The notes under the pieces were generated by a model. That model worked only from the letters and a program-made list of their open reading frames with translations. It did no database searches and was not told the origin of the DNA. Shown here piece after piece: positions 1-7,585 of a stretch of 34,342 nucleotides of DNA (positions within the stretch are counted from its first letter, which is position 1; each line of letters opens with the position of its first letter). Source of the stretch: Candidatus Kuenenia stuttgartensis. GTDB taxonomy: Bacteria > Planctomycetota > Planctomycetia > Planctomycetales > Planctomycetaceae. The stretch is from contig CAMAVB010000056.1 of NCBI GenBank assembly GCA_945861465.1, positions 1 through 34,342 of the forward strand, given 5' to 3'. A program made the translations under genes and the position numbers.

Positions 1-63
1 CGTGAGCCCCTCGACCGCGTTGATGCTGCTTTGCCCATGGCGGTAGCTGCGAGAAAGTTGTGA
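1..63 (+). CDS. C-terminal end of an unidentified protein (partial)
   Basis: Frame 1 is open from the first base of the window and ends at a TGA at 61-63, giving about 20 residues that end in VAARKL. The other two plus-strand frames hit stops as well, so this is weak evidence for the tail of a gene starting outside the window. No family can be recognised from so short a piece. Confidence 0.3.
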   Translation, partial: REPLDRVDAALPMAVAARKL

Positions 64-413
64 TGCCTGAATCATTGCGAGTCGAAAACAGCAAGCGATG
101 GAAATTCGTGAAACGCGATGATCGTGGTGAATCGCGACTCGAATTGCAAGTCGCAGCTGTCGCCTGGAGTTCAACGACGTCCTGTCTCACCGCCAGGCTC
201 TGATCAATGCAAAATACGAAATCACATGGACGCACTGCGCGGCTGGAATTGGCTCGTTGAACCGCGTGCCCACCGGGCCGCGATTGTTCTATTTGAAATT
301 TCGTATTTGAGATTTGAAATACAAAGCGCCGGGCGTTGCCCACGCGGTTAAACGAAAGTGCAATCCTTAACCGCGCGGTATATCTCGTGTACTGAGTCGG
401 GTGAAATCCCGAG
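64..413. other. Intergenic region with dispersed repeat
   Basis: No convincing gene. A small open frame at 118-351 has no family resemblance and runs through the repeat at 256-353. The stretch at 120-150 resembles the one at 2950-2980 (both contain ATCGTGGTGAATCGC followed by a near-palindrome ending in ATTGCAAG), so it is probably a second small repeat. Confidence 0.5.
256..353. repeat. Dispersed inverted-repeat element R3, copy a
   Basis: The ends are GTTGAACCGCGTGCCCA on the left and TTGCCCACGCGGTTAAAC on the right, an imperfect inverted repeat. The core is AT-rich with the ATTTGAGATTTGAAAT motif. A second copy with the same ends and core lies at 16866-16970. It holds no coding sequence. 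Confidence 0.75.
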
Positions 414-1424
414 TCACTTCACTTTAAAGGTTGGGTGTTTTGGGACATACTCGAATAACATTTTACCATTAGCACCGCGGGTACCCATACGCACACCATC
501 CGGAAGTGGCCCAAACACATTCAGGGTCGGAGTTGTGGAAATGCTGCGGTGGTCCAGGGGACCACATTCGGAGATCGTGAGCGTGTAATGAAAATACGGT
601 GTTACAGATTCAGACTCCATCCGAGCGACTTGCTCACTCTTTTCGGGATACCAACCCCCATTGGCGGATTGACGCCACTTGCGCGTCACATGTTCAAACT
701 GCATTCCATCCCTCACATGCTGTCTGTTTTTCATCGATTCACACAGGCCTCCAGCGTCGAGTCTAAAGACCATATGACGATCACCGTCTCTTTTTTTATA
801 TGAGCGTAGAATCGTCACCGTATTTTGATTCGTCGCAATCGTCCGCTTCACCTTTTCACTCTCAGCGCTTTCATCCGGTCGAACAGTCTCTGCAAAATTA
901 TGTTTTTCCAGTGGTGAAAGACTAAACAGGAACCATTGATAGTCAGGCATGAGTCGTATCACACCGTCATCATGCTGACTGCCATCATCCGGAAACAAAT
1001 ACATCGAATCCGACGATGGATGGCCCTTTTGAGATTGATAGATGAGCGATGCAACCTCCCCATCTGCGCGGAGAATCTGAATCGAACGCTTGATCACGCC
1101 AGCCGAGAGTCCCAACTCACTTGTTTCATTTCGTTCTCCGCGAAAGTACACGTAATCTTTCGACCATTCCAATTCGCCGCTGACATCGACGCATTGATGG
1201 CCCGGATGGTCCGCTTTGCTTACGAAACGCATTTTCCCGCTGCTCCACGATGCAACGTGCTCCGCATTTGCGGACTTCAGCATCGCCAATGTTGTCGCGT
1301 CGTCAATCGCACATGCCATTCGGCAAGATTGCAGGAGCAACAGTGTCACAGCGATTGATTTCAATCCGCACATTATCCGTCGGTTGGTGGGCCGAAGCAG
1401 TTGACCAACTGATGTGAATTTCAT
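414..1424 (-). CDS. Secreted protein of unknown function
   Basis: A 336-residue protein. I do not recognise a family. The start is taken at 1424 because GGAAG lies just upstream of this ATG, while the longer frame to 1532 runs through a small palindromic GC-rich stretch and lacks a ribosome site. After a short basic N-terminus there is a signal-peptide-like hydrophobic run (SIAVTLLLLQ) ending near MACAI, so the protein is probably exported. The rest is hydrophilic, with no transmembrane helix and no CxxCH or metal motif. A planctomycete-specific periplasmic or outer-surface protein is likely. It is followed by the R3 repeat and preceded by the R1 repeat, so it is probably transcribed alone. 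Confidence 0.65.
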   Translation of the reverse strand: MKFTSVGQLLRPTNRRIMCGLKSIAVTLLLLQSCRMACAIDDATTLAMLKSANAEHVASWSSGKMRFVSKADHPGHQCVDVSGELEWSKDYVYFRGERNETSELGLSAGVIKRSIQILRADGEVASLIYQSQKGHPSSDSMYLFPDDGSQHDDGVIRLMPDYQWFLFSLSPLEKHNFAETVRPDESAESEKVKRTIATNQNTVTILRSYKKRDGDRHMVFRLDAGGLCESMKNRQHVRDGMQFEHVTRKWRQSANGGWYPEKSEQVARMESESVTPYFHYTLTISECGPLDHRSISTTPTLNVFGPLPDGVRMGTRGANGKMLFEYVPKHPTFKVK

Positions 1425-1570
1425 TCTGGCTTCCTTACTGTTTGGATCAAACAAGACTGGATTTGCGGTGGGTACGCCCCGGCGGAGCTTGCCTCCGTCG
1501 AGCGATGATCGGCACCAGATTGCGACACACATTCCGTCCTGGCCACCATGCGGCTTGGGGACTGTCGCTT

Positions 1571-1662
1571 TAATCGTTTAACGGCAAGCCGCAGGCGTCG
1601 TTGCCATGTTTCGCCTACGCCTACGGCTCGCCGTTAAACTAAAAAACTTCTGAACTGGTGCT
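1571..1662. repeat. Inverted-repeat element R1, copy a (one end missing)
   Basis: Read on the minus strand this begins AGCACCAGTTCAGAAG and continues into the hairpin arm GTTTAACGGCGAGCCGTAGG, with the opposite arm at the other side of the core. It matches the complete copy at 21618-21743, but the distal end (TGGTGCTTA) is not found here. The first base of the element supplies the last A of the TAA stop of the PQQ-propeller gene, which reads TA|AGCACC. Confidence 0.8.
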
Positions 1663-2909
1663 TATTTCTTCTCAATCCGATACAGATGCGTGTCGGTTCG
1701 CAGAAAGATCGTGTTATCCACCATCGCAGGAGTTGCCAGGGTTCGGCCTTCCAGTTTGTTGACGGCGAGCGATTCAAACTTCTTTCCGGGGGCGATCACG
1801 GTGGTTGTACCGTCTTCGTCTAACAAATAGATGCGGCCGTCGGCGAATGTCGGTGATGCGGAAAAGTTGCCTTCGAGTCGTTCCTGCCAGTGCTGTTCGC
1901 CCGTCACAGCATCCAGACAGGTGGCGATGCCGTTGTCGCTGACCAGATAAAGCTCATCGCCAACCATCAGCGGCGACGGATTCAGCGGGGAGGCTTTCTT
2001 CATGTTCCATGCCAGATGCGATTCTGTAACGTCTCCGGAGCCATCGATCCGCACGGCGTAGAACTCCGGTCGATCATAGCCAGAACTGATAAACACCAGG
2101 CCCTTGCCGACGACCGGGCGCAGTACATTCGAATATCCGTCAAAACGGAACCACCAATATTCATCGCCTGTTCGAGGATTGTACGCCACAATGCTGTCGG
2201 AACCGGTACTCAGCAATTGTGTCGTTCCATTGACATCGACCAGTAATGGCGTCGTGTAGGCCATGGGCACGTTGGATTTGCCTGAAAGTCGATCCGCGCC
2301 AATGTGTTCGCGTTTTTTCTTCCAGCGAATCTCGCCCGTGGCTTTGTCGAGCGCGACGACGAATTGAATATCCGATCCGTCGCAGTTCAGAATCAACAGA
2401 TCTTCAAAGATCACGGGAGAACCGCCAGGACCGTGCCGGTGATCGTGTTTCAGTTCCTGAGTCTTCCAGACGATGGCTCCGTCTGTCGTCAGACATGCCG
2501 TGCCGTGTGCGCCGTAATGTACATAGACACGATCGCCTTCGATCAACGGCGTCGGTGATGCATGGCTGTTCTTGGAATGCACGCTGCCGGGATTTTCCAG
2601 CGTGAACACTTCGATGTCGTGCAGCGTCTTTCCGCTGGCTCGATCGAGGGCGATGGCATGCAGTGACTTGCCGTCGTCAATCGCCGTTGTCAGCCAGATC
2701 TGATCGCCCTGGATCGATGGAGACGACCAGCCGAGTCCGGCAATCGGAACTTTCCACGCGATGTTTTCTGTTTCGCTCCACGTGAGCGGCAGATTTTTCG
2801 CGTCTGAATGACCTTGACCGCCCGGCCCGCGAAACTGAGGCCAGTCGGCAGCTTCAGTGCGAACGTTCAGACAACATGTAACCGACAACAGCAGCAAAAA
2901 GCGTATCAC
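1662..2909 (-). CDS. Secreted PQQ-like beta-propeller protein
   Basis: A 415-residue exported protein of the PQQ-binding-like (BamB-like) beta-propeller superfamily. Residues 1-20 form a signal peptide, followed by ADWPQFRGPGGQGHS, a hallmark N-terminus of this family in planctomycetes. Repeats of the type A(L/Y)D..TGE..W recur (ALDKATGEIRW, CLDAVTGEQHW), as expected for propeller blades. No dehydrogenase domain, haem site or transmembrane anchor is visible, so a scaffold or binding role is more likely than catalysis. The stop codon TAA overlaps the end of the R1 repeat. The gene lies alone; ParA starts more than 1 kb upstream on the same strand. The family is clear but the substrate is unknown. 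Confidence 0.88.
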   Translation of the reverse strand: MIRFLLLLSVTCCLNVRTEAADWPQFRGPGGQGHSDAKNLPLTWSETENIAWKVPIAGLGWSSPSIQGDQIWLTTAIDDGKSLHAIALDRASGKTLHDIEVFTLENPGSVHSKNSHASPTPLIEGDRVYVHYGAHGTACLTTDGAIVWKTQELKHDHRHGPGGSPVIFEDLLILNCDGSDIQFVVALDKATGEIRWKKKREHIGADRLSGKSNVPMAYTTPLLVDVNGTTQLLSTGSDSIVAYNPRTGDEYWWFRFDGYSNVLRPVVGKGLVFISSGYDRPEFYAVRIDGSGDVTESHLAWNMKKASPLNPSPLMVGDELYLVSDNGIATCLDAVTGEQHWQERLEGNFSASPTFADGRIYLLDEDGTTTVIAPGKKFESLAVNKLEGRTLATPAMVDNTIFLRTDTHLYRIEKK

Positions 2910-3124
2910 GGCGAGAACTCCAGGCGAGCAAAGAATGCGGCAGACTGGCTATCGTGGTGAATCGCAATCCGGATTGCAAGCGGGTGTACGTAGCACAGTC
3001 GTTCCGCCGACTGTGATTCCGAGGGAAACATCTGGAATTGCTGACGATACCTCGTTTTTGTACCGGCAAGCTGACGCCTGCCGCTCGCCAATTGTCTCAC
3101 TCGTGACCGCGCGAAGTATCGGTT
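2910..3124. other. Intergenic region with small repeats
   Basis: No gene is supported. It contains a 14-bp palindrome GCAATCCGGATTGC near 2965, and at 3046-3112 one copy of repeat R5, whose inverted partner is at 25330-25395. Confidence 0.5.
3046..3112. repeat. Dispersed repeat R5, copy a
   Basis: About 67 bp around TACCGGCAAGCTGACGC and GCCGCTCGCCAATT. The reverse complement occurs with few differences at 25330-25395. It lies immediately before the R2 element and has no open frame of its own. Confidence 0.75.
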
Positions 3125-3225
3125 AGGACTGAGACAGAAATAAGTGGGGCACGATTCCATCGTGCCGAGCACGTTAAAAACGTGCTCCACGTCCGGAAGA
3201 CGACAGCTATTTCTGCGCCGGTCCT
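3125..3225. repeat. Inverted-repeat element R2, copy a, on the parA stop codon
   Basis: A 101-bp element with ends AGGACTG-AGACAGAAATAA and TATTTCTGCGCCGGTCCT. Inside are two nested palindromes (GGCACGATTCCATCGTGCC and AGCACGTTAAAAACGTGCT). Read in the direction of parA, the gene ends GCG-TA and the element supplies the next A, so the stop codon straddles the boundary. Flanks are TA on the gene side and AA on the far side in that orientation. Nearly identical to the copy at 18804-18904. Confidence 0.85.
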
Positions 3226-4061
3226 TACGCAGCGCTGGCTGCCGGTGGTTTCGAGGATGCGGCGATCTGAGCTTCCATGGCCAGGATTTCCTGGGCCATG
3301 GCGATATAGTCGATGGCACCCGGGCAAGTCGGAGCATAGTCAATGATCGACTGGCCGAAACTTGGTGCTTCAGCCAGTTTAATATTGCGCCGGATGCGAG
3401 TTTTGAAGATCTGAGCCGACGCCCACGGAGCGTCACGGTCACTGGTGCTCAGAAACTGCCGCAGGTCTTCGGTGATGTCGGCCGCCAGACGTGTGCCTGA
3501 TTCATACAGGCACATCAGAATGCCGGTGACGCGCAGATCGCGATTCAATCGTCGGGTGACCAGTGCCGTGGTTTCGAAAAGTTTTGAAAGACCCTGGAGC
3601 GCAAAGAAGTGCGGCTGCAGTGGAATGAAGACTTCACTGGCTGCTGTCAAGGCGTTGATGGTCAGGATCCCCAGTGAAGGCGGACAATCCATCACGACGT
3701 AGTCGAAACGATTTTGTTCCTTCCAGTGCTGCATGGACTTGCGCAGAAAGAATTCGCGGCCCGACACAGTGGCCAGTTCCACTTCGGTCGCAGCAAGGTC
3801 GATGTTGGCCGGAATCAGCGACAGGTTCTCGCCCACCACTTGCCGCGTTTCATCCAGCGACACCTGCTGGATCAGGACGTCATAAACTGTCGGCATGTCC
3901 GGACCGGCTTCGACACCGACGTGAAACGACGCATGGCCCTGCGGATCAAGATCCATCAGACAGACGCGGCGCCCTTCGCGTGCGAGAGCGGCTGCAAGAT
4001 TGACACTTGAGGTCGTCTTGCCGACACCACCTTTTTGATTCATCACGGCAATCGTACGCAT
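3225..4061 (-). CDS. ParA/Soj-family ATPase
   Basis: A 278-residue ParA/MinD-type P-loop ATPase, cytoplasmic, expected to segregate or position a DNA or protein cargo. The deviant Walker A motif [10 protein letters not shown] is at residues 8-17, the switch DLDPQGHA near 39-46, and Walker [11 protein letters not shown] near 113-122. The start at 4061 is chosen because GGAAG lies about 10 bases upstream; seven more codons upstream are possible. No ParB gene or parS-like site is seen next to it, so this may be an orphan ParA rather than the chromosomal partition pair. The C-terminus is Ala/Pro-rich (SKPPAASAA). The stop codon lies on the end of an R2 repeat. Confidence 0.9.
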   Translation of the reverse strand: MRTIAVMNQKGGVGKTTSSVNLAAALAREGRRVCLMDLDPQGHASFHVGVEAGPDMPTVYDVLIQQVSLDETRQVVGENLSLIPANIDLAATEVELATVSGREFFLRKSMQHWKEQNRFDYVVMDCPPSLGILTINALTAASEVFIPLQPHFFALQGLSKLFETTALVTRRLNRDLRVTGILMCLYESGTRLAADITEDLRQFLSTSDRDAPWASAQIFKTRIRRNIKLAEAPSFGQSIIDYAPTCPGAIDYIAMAQEILAMEAQIAASSKPPAASAA

Positions 4062-4635
4062 GGGCGAACTTCCTGTTTCCAATCACGAATCGAGCTTTGA
4101 ATTCCCGACATGGCTTTCGGGGCGGCGCATCATAGCCCGTCCACATCCATCCCCGACAGACCGCAAGGATGCAAAATCCCGCCGCCGCTCGCTGGCTCAG
4201 GCAACCATCGCGCCGCCAGCTTCAACACCAGCAGACTCCGCCGATTCGTATGACCAAAAGTGGCTGCTTCTGCCGAAAATGCCTGCGGATATGACTGCGG
4301 TCATTCCAGAGAATCTCAGTCGGCGGAACCACGAGCTACGCAGGCGAAGTCGCGTCCGCCGACGCTTGAAACAGGCGCTGCGATGCACATTTGCGCTCAA
4401 AAAAGGCCAGGAAACACTGCTAAGTTTACTTTAGAAGGGCTCGTGATCACGTTTTTCTGGCAAACTCTCGACTCAGACTCGCGCAGTCTGCTGATCCTGC
4501 CTGTACAATGACGACAGACGTAACTTTCCGAAATTCGGATTGTGGAATCTGAATCGTACCGTTTCAGGTCGTTTCTGGTTGATGTCCCGAGATCCTGATT
4601 TTTCCAACAATTTTTGCTCGCAGGGAAAATGTGAT
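4062..4635. other. Divergent intergenic region parA/gltA
   Basis: About 570 bp between divergent genes, so it should hold both promoters. Open frames here (4062-4434 plus, 4197-4400 minus) lack family resemblance and have a skewed Arg/Ser composition. There is an inverted repeat using GTCCGCCGAC/AGTCGGCGGA around 4325-4370 and a small inverted repeat CAGACT-CGCGC-AGTCTG at 4474-4490. TACAAT at 4504-4509 could be a -10 box for the citrate synthase gene, but no good -35 box is seen. Confidence 0.4.
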
Positions 4636-5910
4636 ATGTCAACGGCCAGTTTGAATCTGGATGGAAAATCGTACGAGCTGCCTGTGATTCGTGGCACGGA
4701 ACATGAGACGGCGGTTGACATCACAAAACTGCTCAGTCAGTCCGGCGCGATCACGATGGACCCCGGTTTCAACAGCACGGGTGCCTGCCTGAGCGCCATT
4801 ACATTCATTGACGGAGACAAAGGGATTCTGCGGTATCGTGGATATCCGATCGAACAACTCGCCGCGCGATCGGATTTTGTCGAAACGTGCTATTTGCTGT
4901 TGTACGGTCAACTCCCGACGGCTGAGCAGTTAAAGGCTTTCCGGGCGCAGCTGACGTATCACAGCATGATTCACGAGGACATGAAAAAATTCTTCGAGGG
5001 ATTCCCACCGAATGCCCATCCGATGGCCATTCTTTCGGCGATGGTCGCTTCGCTTTCGACCTATTATCCCGGCACCGCCGACGACCGGTCCGACGTCAAC
5101 ATTGTGCGTCTGATTGCGAAAGTGCGCACGATTGCGGCCTATGCTTACAAGAAGTCCATTGGTCAGCCCACGATTTATCCTCGCAACGATCTGCCGTACT
5201 GTGCCAACTTTCTGAATATGATGTTTGCCGTGCCGGCGGAGGAATACAAAATCAACCCCGTGCTCGTCAAAGCGCTCAATATGCTGCTGATTCTGCACGC
5301 TGATCACGAACAGAACTGCAGCACATCGACAGTCCGCATCGTAGCGAGCAGCCGTGCCAACATCTTTGCGTCCATTTCCGCCGGCATCGGTGCGCTGTGG
5401 GGGCCGCTGCACGGCGGAGCAAATCAGGCGGTGCTGGAAATGCTGCAGATGATTCACAACGACGGAGACGACTACAAAAAATACGTGATGAAGGCCAAGG
5501 ACAAAAACGGCGATTTCCGTCTGATGGGCTTTGGTCATCGCGTGTACAAGAACTTTGACCCACGCGCCACAATCCTGCGCACGATGGCTGGCCAGGTTCT
5601 CGATGAACTGGGAGTCTCGGATCCGCTGCTGGACATCGCCCGCAATCTGGAAAAAGTCGCGTTGGAAGACGAGTACTTTGTCAGTCGCAAACTGTATCCA
5701 AACGTCGATTTCTACAGCGGCATTCTGTACCGTGCGATGGGAATTCCCACCGACATGTTCACCGTAATGTTTGCCATTGGACGCTTGCCCGGCTGGCTGG
5801 CTCACTGGCGTGAACAACGTGACGAAGACGCCAGCCGCATTTATCGGCCACGACAGATTTATACCGGTGCGACCGAACGCAATTACGTGGCAATGGATCA
5901 GCGAAAGTAG
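4636..5910 (+). CDS. gltA: Citrate synthase
   Basis: A 424-residue citrate synthase, which condenses oxaloacetate and acetyl-CoA at the entry of the TCA cycle. The catalytic residues are visible: His in LHADHEQNCSTSTVR, His in GPLHGGAN, and Asp in PNVDFYSG, along with GFGHRVYKNFDPR. Length and motifs fit the hexameric bacterial (type II) form. The frame stays open 32 codons further upstream, but the ATG at 4636 gives the normal family N-terminus and has an AGGGAAA sequence upstream. It stands first in a plus-strand run, 73 bp before dapB, and the two may be cotranscribed. Confidence 0.96.
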   Translation: MSTASLNLDGKSYELPVIRGTEHETAVDITKLLSQSGAITMDPGFNSTGACLSAITFIDGDKGILRYRGYPIEQLAARSDFVETCYLLLYGQLPTAEQLKAFRAQLTYHSMIHEDMKKFFEGFPPNAHPMAILSAMVASLSTYYPGTADDRSDVNIVRLIAKVRTIAAYAYKKSIGQPTIYPRNDLPYCANFLNMMFAVPAEEYKINPVLVKALNMLLILHADHEQNCSTSTVRIVASSRANIFASISAGIGALWGPLHGGANQAVLEMLQMIHNDGDDYKKYVMKAKDKNGDFRLMGFGHRVYKNFDPRATILRTMAGQVLDELGVSDPLLDIARNLEKVALEDEYFVSRKLYPNVDFYSGILYRAMGIPTDMFTVMFAIGRLPGWLAHWREQRDEDASRIYRPRQIYTGATERNYVAMDQRK

Positions 5911-5983
5911 TGCGTGCCGCAGAATTATCGGTGCGGACGATATGGTTTTTGAATCAGACGCATTTCAATCAGGAATCTGAAGT

Positions 5984-6778
5984 ATGCCGCTCAAAGTCGG
6001 CGTGAATGGTGCCGGGGGAAGAATGGGACAGCGGATCGTGGCGCTGACCATGCAGGATCCCGAGCTGTCGCTCACCGCAGCGCTCGAATGGTCTGGCTGT
6101 CCACTTCTCGGTCGCGATGCGGGAGAAGTCGCTGGTGCGCGCCACGCTGGCGTTCTCATCACTCCAGTCCTGGATCAGCAGGTGGATGTGATCATCGATT
6201 TCTCCACACCGGATGGATTGAAATCTGTGCTGCCGCTGTGCGAGAGTCGTCGTATTCCGCTTGTCATCGCGACCACAGGTATTTCAGCCGAGCTCCGGGA
6301 TGACGTGCTGTCGGCGGCACAGTCAACGCCGATTGTCATGTCTCCCAGTATGAGTGTCGCGGTCAACCTGGTGATGAAGCTGGTCTCCGAAGCCGCCCGC
6401 GTTCTCAGGAACAACACGGACGGCGTCGATGTCGAGATCATCGAACGTCATCATCGATTCAAGGAAGATGCGCCGAGTGGTACGGCGTTGCAGTTCGGTC
6501 GGATTGTGGCGGAACAGATGGGTCAGGACCGTCATGTGCATGGGCGCGATGGTCGGGTTGGACAGCGTCCACTGAACGAGATCGGTTACCATGCCGTGCG
6601 GACTGGCGATAATGTCGGTGAACATACGATTGTGTTCGGGATGATTGGCGAAACGATCGACCTGACCGTCCGTGGTCATTCCCGCGACAGTTACGCTTAC
6701 GGAGCACTCGCCGCAGCAAGGTACGTCGTTTCACAAGGTGCGGGCCTGTATTCAATGGCGGATGTTCTGGGGCTGTGA
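5984..6778 (+). CDS. dapB: 4-hydroxy-tetrahydrodipicolinate reductase
   Basis: A 264-residue DapB, which reduces 4-hydroxy-tetrahydrodipicolinate with NAD(P)H in the diaminopimelate/lysine pathway. Residues 5-16 (GVNGAGGRMGQR) are the dinucleotide-binding loop. IIDFSTPDG lies mid-domain and ERHHRFKEDAPSGTA carries the catalytic His pair and Lys of the DapB signature. The length is normal. The gene lies between citrate synthase and an FHA protein and is not in a lysine operon. It implies meso-DAP-type peptidoglycan or lysine synthesis, which fits present views of planctomycete walls. Confidence 0.95.
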   Translation: MPLKVGVNGAGGRMGQRIVALTMQDPELSLTAALEWSGCPLLGRDAGEVAGARHAGVLITPVLDQQVDVIIDFSTPDGLKSVLPLCESRRIPLVIATTGISAELRDDVLSAAQSTPIVMSPSMSVAVNLVMKLVSEAARVLRNNTDGVDVEIIERHHRFKEDAPSGTALQFGRIVAEQMGQDRHVHGRDGRVGQRPLNEIGYHAVRTGDNVGEHTIVFGMIGETIDLTVRGHSRDSYAYGALAAARYVVSQGAGLYSMADVLGL

Positions 6779-6829
6779 GCCGTCCCGCGATTTTTCAGAA
6801 TTGTTTTTCAACAAAGACTATACTCCGCA

Positions 6830-7513
6830 ATGGCCAGCGTCACACTGTCAGTTCTTGAAGGCCTCGAACGCGGCCGCATTTTTCGCAACCTTTACACACC
6901 GATTACCATCGGGCGCGAAGAAGTGAACAGCGTGCAGTTGAATGACGAACGGATCAGTCGCCTGCATGCCAAACTTCAGGACGATCATGGGAATGTGATA
7001 TTTACAGATCTGAACAGCACCAATGGCAGTCGGGTCAACGGACATCCCGTTCAATTGCGAATCCTCCGTCCTGGAGATCATCTGCAGTTGGGACGCTGTA
7101 CGCTGTTGTTCGGCAGTGATGCCGAGATTGCTGAACGAGCACATCAGTTAGGCGTCAGGATTGAGGCTCTGTTGCCCCTCCTTGGACGGCCTGGCCGATC
7201 ATTGCCAGCCGCCGGATCGCCGGACGCCGAGTTCAGTCTGGCCGAAAACATCAACAGCGACAATCTGCTGCCACCACTGTTTCACAGTGAACGTCCACCA
7301 CTGCCGAAAGATCTCACGACGCTGCAGCAGGCCCGCATGTCGGACGTGCTCGCCTGTGTTCATGAACAACTGCAGAACGTTATTCTTTCGGCAGCGGAAT
7401 ACGATGAATCCGATGAACGCGGAATGGAATTGCCGTGGGATCGCCTCCAGAACCTGCTCCTGCTGCAGCGAGATATTGCAAAGTGGCTGCAGCAGTCAGC
7501 CAATCCGGATTGA
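6830..7513 (+). CDS. FHA-domain protein
   Basis: A 227-residue cytoplasmic protein. Residues about 1-95 form a forkhead-associated domain, which binds phosphothreonine peptides: the motifs TIGREEVNSVQL, SRLHAKL and LNSTNGSRVNG hold the conserved Gly-Arg, Ser-Arg-x-His and Asn-Gly. The C-terminal 130 residues show no known domain and contain helical Leu/Gln-rich stretches. The start at 6830 gives MASVTLSVLEGLERG, the usual FHA N-terminus. It follows dapB by 51 bp. Planctomycetes have many Ser/Thr kinases, so a signalling role is plausible, but no kinase or phosphatase is adjacent. Confidence 0.88.
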   Translation: MASVTLSVLEGLERGRIFRNLYTPITIGREEVNSVQLNDERISRLHAKLQDDHGNVIFTDLNSTNGSRVNGHPVQLRILRPGDHLQLGRCTLLFGSDAEIAERAHQLGVRIEALLPLLGRPGRSLPAAGSPDAEFSLAENINSDNLLPPLFHSERPPLPKDLTTLQQARMSDVLACVHEQLQNVILSAAEYDESDERGMELPWDRLQNLLLLQRDIAKWLQQSANPD

Positions 7514-7585
7514 AAAATGCCGTACCGTGAAGGCACAGGACCGCTGCAGGCCATGCCGCATGTTTTCCAGCAAGAAGAGGTCACG

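Noticed and set aside
2939-3120. CRISPR-like spacing of palindromes in repeat regions
   Set aside because: The repeats are single or double dispersed copies, not a regular direct-repeat array, and no cas genes are present.
4062-4434. Plus-strand open frame of about 120 codons between parA and gltA
   Set aside because: Composition is Arg/Ser/Pro-biased, no ribosome site, no family likeness, overlaps an inverted repeat and the divergent promoter region.
4930-5817. Long minus-strand open frame of 295 codons inside citrate synthase
   Set aside because: Antisense shadow of a clearly coding gene, with His/Gln/Val-biased translation and no homology.
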